Below, in pieces: positions 62,288 through 64,000 of a stretch of 64,000 nucleotides of DNA. The stretch is from the NCBI GenBank assembly GCA_958296245.1, contig OY282458.1, positions 124,001-188,000 of the forward strand. Reading direction: 5' to 3'. The translations under genes were made by a program, and so were the position numbers. The notes beneath the pieces are model-generated. The model saw only the letters and a list, made by a program, of their open reading frames with translations. It searched no databases and was not told where the DNA came from. Position 1 is the stretch's first letter; every line of letters begins with the position of its first letter. Origin of the DNA: an uncultured Dehalococcoidia bacterium (lineage in GTDB: Bacteria; Chloroflexota; Dehalococcoidia; Lucifugimonadales; G958296245).

Positions 62288-63328
62288 ATGCCCAGAGTCA
62301 TAGAATCTCCGGAACAGTTCACCGCCATCGGCGAGAACATACACGCAACGAGGGTCGTCCTCCGCAACGGCCGCCGGGCCGTGACCCTAGAAGACGGCGG
62401 CGAGGCCGTCCCGTTCAGGGACGAGTCGGGGAAGCGCCGCACCCTCACCGTTCCCGACTGGTTCAAGCAGACTCAACCATACGCGCAGGGGCAGATCAAG
62501 CACGTCCTGATCGCCATGATGAAGGGCATCAGCGACGACCCCGCAGAGCGCGGCGAAGGCGCAGCATATATACGGGCCGAGGCGGCCCGCCAAATCAGCA
62601 ACGGCGCACACTACCTGGATCTCAACGTCGACGAGGTCCACTACGACGTCGAGGTACAGAAGCGCGCCATGCGGTGGACCGTCCGGACCGTCCAGGAAGT
62701 GTCCGCCGTGCCCCCGTGCGTCGACTCCTCCCTCTCGGAGATCATCGCCGCCGGCCTAGAGGCCTACGACGGCCGGGCGGGCAGGCCCCTGCTGAACTCG
62801 GTGGCCTTCGAGAGGCTGGACTGCCTTGACCTTGCCCGCAGCCACAACGCCCGAATCAAGGTCATGGCCACCGGCCCGGAGGGGATGCCCGCCGACGCGG
62901 ACGACAGGGTCAAGAACGTAAACGGCATACTGGAGCACGTCCGGGCCAAGAACATCCCCTTGGACGACGTGTTCGTAGACGGGATCGTCTTCCTGATCTC
63001 GGTGGACTCCCAGAACGTCAACCACTATCTCGACGCCGTGCGGATGCTCAGGGAGACCTACGGGACCGACCTTCACATAGGCGGCGGGCTCAGCAACGTC
63101 TCGTTCGGCATGCCGAAGCGGCGCCTCATCAACCAGGCATTCATACATCTGGCGCTGGAAGCAGGCATCGACAGCGGCATACTGGACCCGATCCAGACCA
63201 AAATAGCGTCAGCGCTCGCGCTGGACACGAGCTCGGAGGCCGTCCGCCTTGCTATGGACATGTTGCTGGGCCGCGACGACTTCTGTATGCAATTCATCCA
63301 AGCCTTCCGCGACGGCCGCTTGGACTAG
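62288..63328 (+). CDS. Pterin-binding methyltransferase (MetH/AcsE/MtrH-like)
   Basis: This 346-residue protein resembles methyltetrahydrofolate:corrinoid methyltransferases. The N-terminal IGENIHATRVVL, an insert of about 60 residues, GAHYLDLNVDEV for the pterin site, CVDSSLSEIIAAGLEAY, and the diagnostic GGGLSNVSFGMPKRRLINQAF are visible. It would link a corrinoid methyl group to tetrahydrofolate. No corrinoid-binding protein is in the window, but it may follow further on. The start ATG has GGAGGGTCTG before it. Confidence 0.87.
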   Translation: MPRVIESPEQFTAIGENIHATRVVLRNGRRAVTLEDGGEAVPFRDESGKRRTLTVPDWFKQTQPYAQGQIKHVLIAMMKGISDDPAERGEGAAYIRAEAARQISNGAHYLDLNVDEVHYDVEVQKRAMRWTVRTVQEVSAVPPCVDSSLSEIIAAGLEAYDGRAGRPLLNSVAFERLDCLDLARSHNARIKVMATGPEGMPADADDRVKNVNGILEHVRAKNIPLDDVFVDGIVFLISVDSQNVNHYLDAVRMLRETYGTDLHIGGGLSNVSFGMPKRRLINQAFIHLALEAGIDSGILDPIQTKIASALALDTSSEAVRLAMDMLLGRDDFCMQFIQAFRDGRLD

Positions 63329-63454
63329 CAGCGCCCAACCCCACACCCCATATCCCGACGGCCACCCATCAGTCTGCGCGGAAATACAAGGCGCCCCGAG
63401 AAGGCGCAATCCCCTCTGCCAAACCCAGCAGCCAGGCGTTGCCCCCGCCTTCTC

Positions 63455-63590
63455 GAAGAGGTCTCCCTTCTGTCAGGGGGTCTGGGGGACTGCGCCCCCA
63501 GCTACCAAGGGGCGGGTGGGGATCAAAGGCGTCTGCTTTATCGGGGCTGCGCCAGTCGAAGAGGAACTCACGAACTCTGAACAAGTTACG
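63455..63590 (+). repeat. Dispersed TIR element, copy J (left end lost)
   Basis: The core is altered (CTGGGGGACTGCGCCCCCAG), followed by CTACCAAGGGGCGGGTGGGG, GCTGCGCCAGTCGAAGAGG and the right terminal repeat CTCACGAACTCTGAACAAGTTA. It occupies most of the 63329-63674 gap. Confidence 0.78.
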
Positions 63591-63674
63591 ACGCGCCCAC
63601 CCGCTGGCAGGAGGGTGGGCATGGGGGTAGAATGTCCGCGCAGACCGCCCGCATCAATACAGGGGGTGCCGGAC

Positions 63675-64000
63675 ATGTTCACCAACAACTGCCTGACCAG
63701 GATCCGGAACGGCGAGAAGGCGCTGGGCCTGGCGATGTCCGACCCGTCGGCGGAGTTGGTCGAGCTTGCAGGACGTATCGGCCTCGACTTCGTGGGCTTC
63801 GACGGCCAGCACGCGCCCATTACGCCGGAGCGGGTGGGCGTGCTGTGCAGGGTCGCAATCGGCTTCGGCTTGACGCCCGTCATGCGGGTTCCAGACGGAC
63901 GGGAGAGCACGATTTTGAGCTATCTGGACCGGGGCATACGGCAGATTACGGTGCCCAACCTACAGACCAGGGAGGAGGCTGAGGCGCTGGTCAAGTACTC
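63675..64000 (+). CDS. HpcH/HpaI aldolase family protein (truncated by window end)
   Basis: The first 108 codons of a class II aldolase/citrate lyase-like TIM-barrel protein are inside the window. MSDPSAELVELAGRIGLDFV and FDGQHAPITPERVGVL hold the conserved D and Q-H catalytic region, and TPVMRVPDGRESTILSYLDRG and ITVPNLQTREEAEALV match the family. Substrates are pyruvate-derived aldols. The ATG at 63675 is the family start; no strong ribosome site is seen. Confidence 0.88.
   Translation, partial: MFTNNCLTRIRNGEKALGLAMSDPSAELVELAGRIGLDFVGFDGQHAPITPERVGVLCRVAIGFGLTPVMRVPDGRESTILSYLDRGIRQITVPNLQTREEAEALVKY

Overview
This is a GC-rich bacterial chromosome segment, densely coding on both strands, with one tRNA gene and no rRNA, phage or CRISPR array. 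Gene content suggests an uncultured member of the Chloroflexota, perhaps near the Dehalococcoidia/SAR202 group. The reasons are a likely F420:NADP oxidoreductase, a fused AccD-AccA carboxyltransferase, phytanoyl-CoA dioxygenase, SDR, Gfo/Idh and cobalamin-methyl-transfer type genes, and frequent GTG/TTG starts. The placement is inferred from gene content only.

Layout. 1-1.1 kb: 5' part of ligA. 1.2-6.7 kb: CysM-like synthase, class I aldolase, fructose-1,6-bisphosphatase, a decayed ABC-2 permease, and the speD-speE polyamine pair. 6.8-15.4 kb: NAD-kinase-like protein, flavin reductase, UbiE/MenG methyltransferase, NnrD/E repair fusion, a 66-bp tandem array, acpS, a MetF-like reductase, and folD-queA. 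15.7-26.5 kb: NifU-like protein, threonine synthase, class III aminotransferase, accDA fusion, FtsK with a repetitive linker, RNase J, family 4 UDG. 26.7-34 kb: a translationally coupled set (unknown protein, npdG, anchored metalloprotease), lepA, HhH-GPD glycosylase, OsmC, and a redoxin lipoprotein with an in-frame TGA at its active site. 34.3-44.9 kb: ThDP enzyme, small membrane protein, an AT-rich orphan, SDRs, sugar-phosphate isomerase-like protein, a GNAT/cytidylate-kinase-like fusion, 6-phosphogluconate dehydrogenase, tRNA-Leu(GAG), PhyH, GYD protein. 45-49.7 kb (minus): ybeY-dnaX-ebfC-trpG/pabA-panC-surE. 49.9-56 kb: MBL hydrolase, Gfo/Idh oxidoreductase with MFS transporter, M24 peptidase, amidase. 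56.4-64 kb: a likely one-carbon/methyl-transfer cluster interrupted by a DUF4268 nuclease-DUF433 pair.

The strongest discovery candidate is the redoxin at 32840-34009. TGA stands exactly where the first active-site cysteine is expected (UxxC), the frame stays open and conserved for another 111 codons, and a short hairpin with a G-first loop lies 21 nt after the TGA, as in a bacterial SECIS. This would be a selenocysteine lipoprotein on a long Thr/Pro repeat stalk. The second is a family of dispersed elements (at least ten copies here) with about 19-bp terminal inverted repeats and an internal perfect hairpin, resembling a MITE. A separate motif supplies the TAG stop codon and following bases of several unrelated genes. 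Also notable are the in-frame internal start in the DUF4268 gene coupled to DUF433, and a probable CTG start for ubiE.
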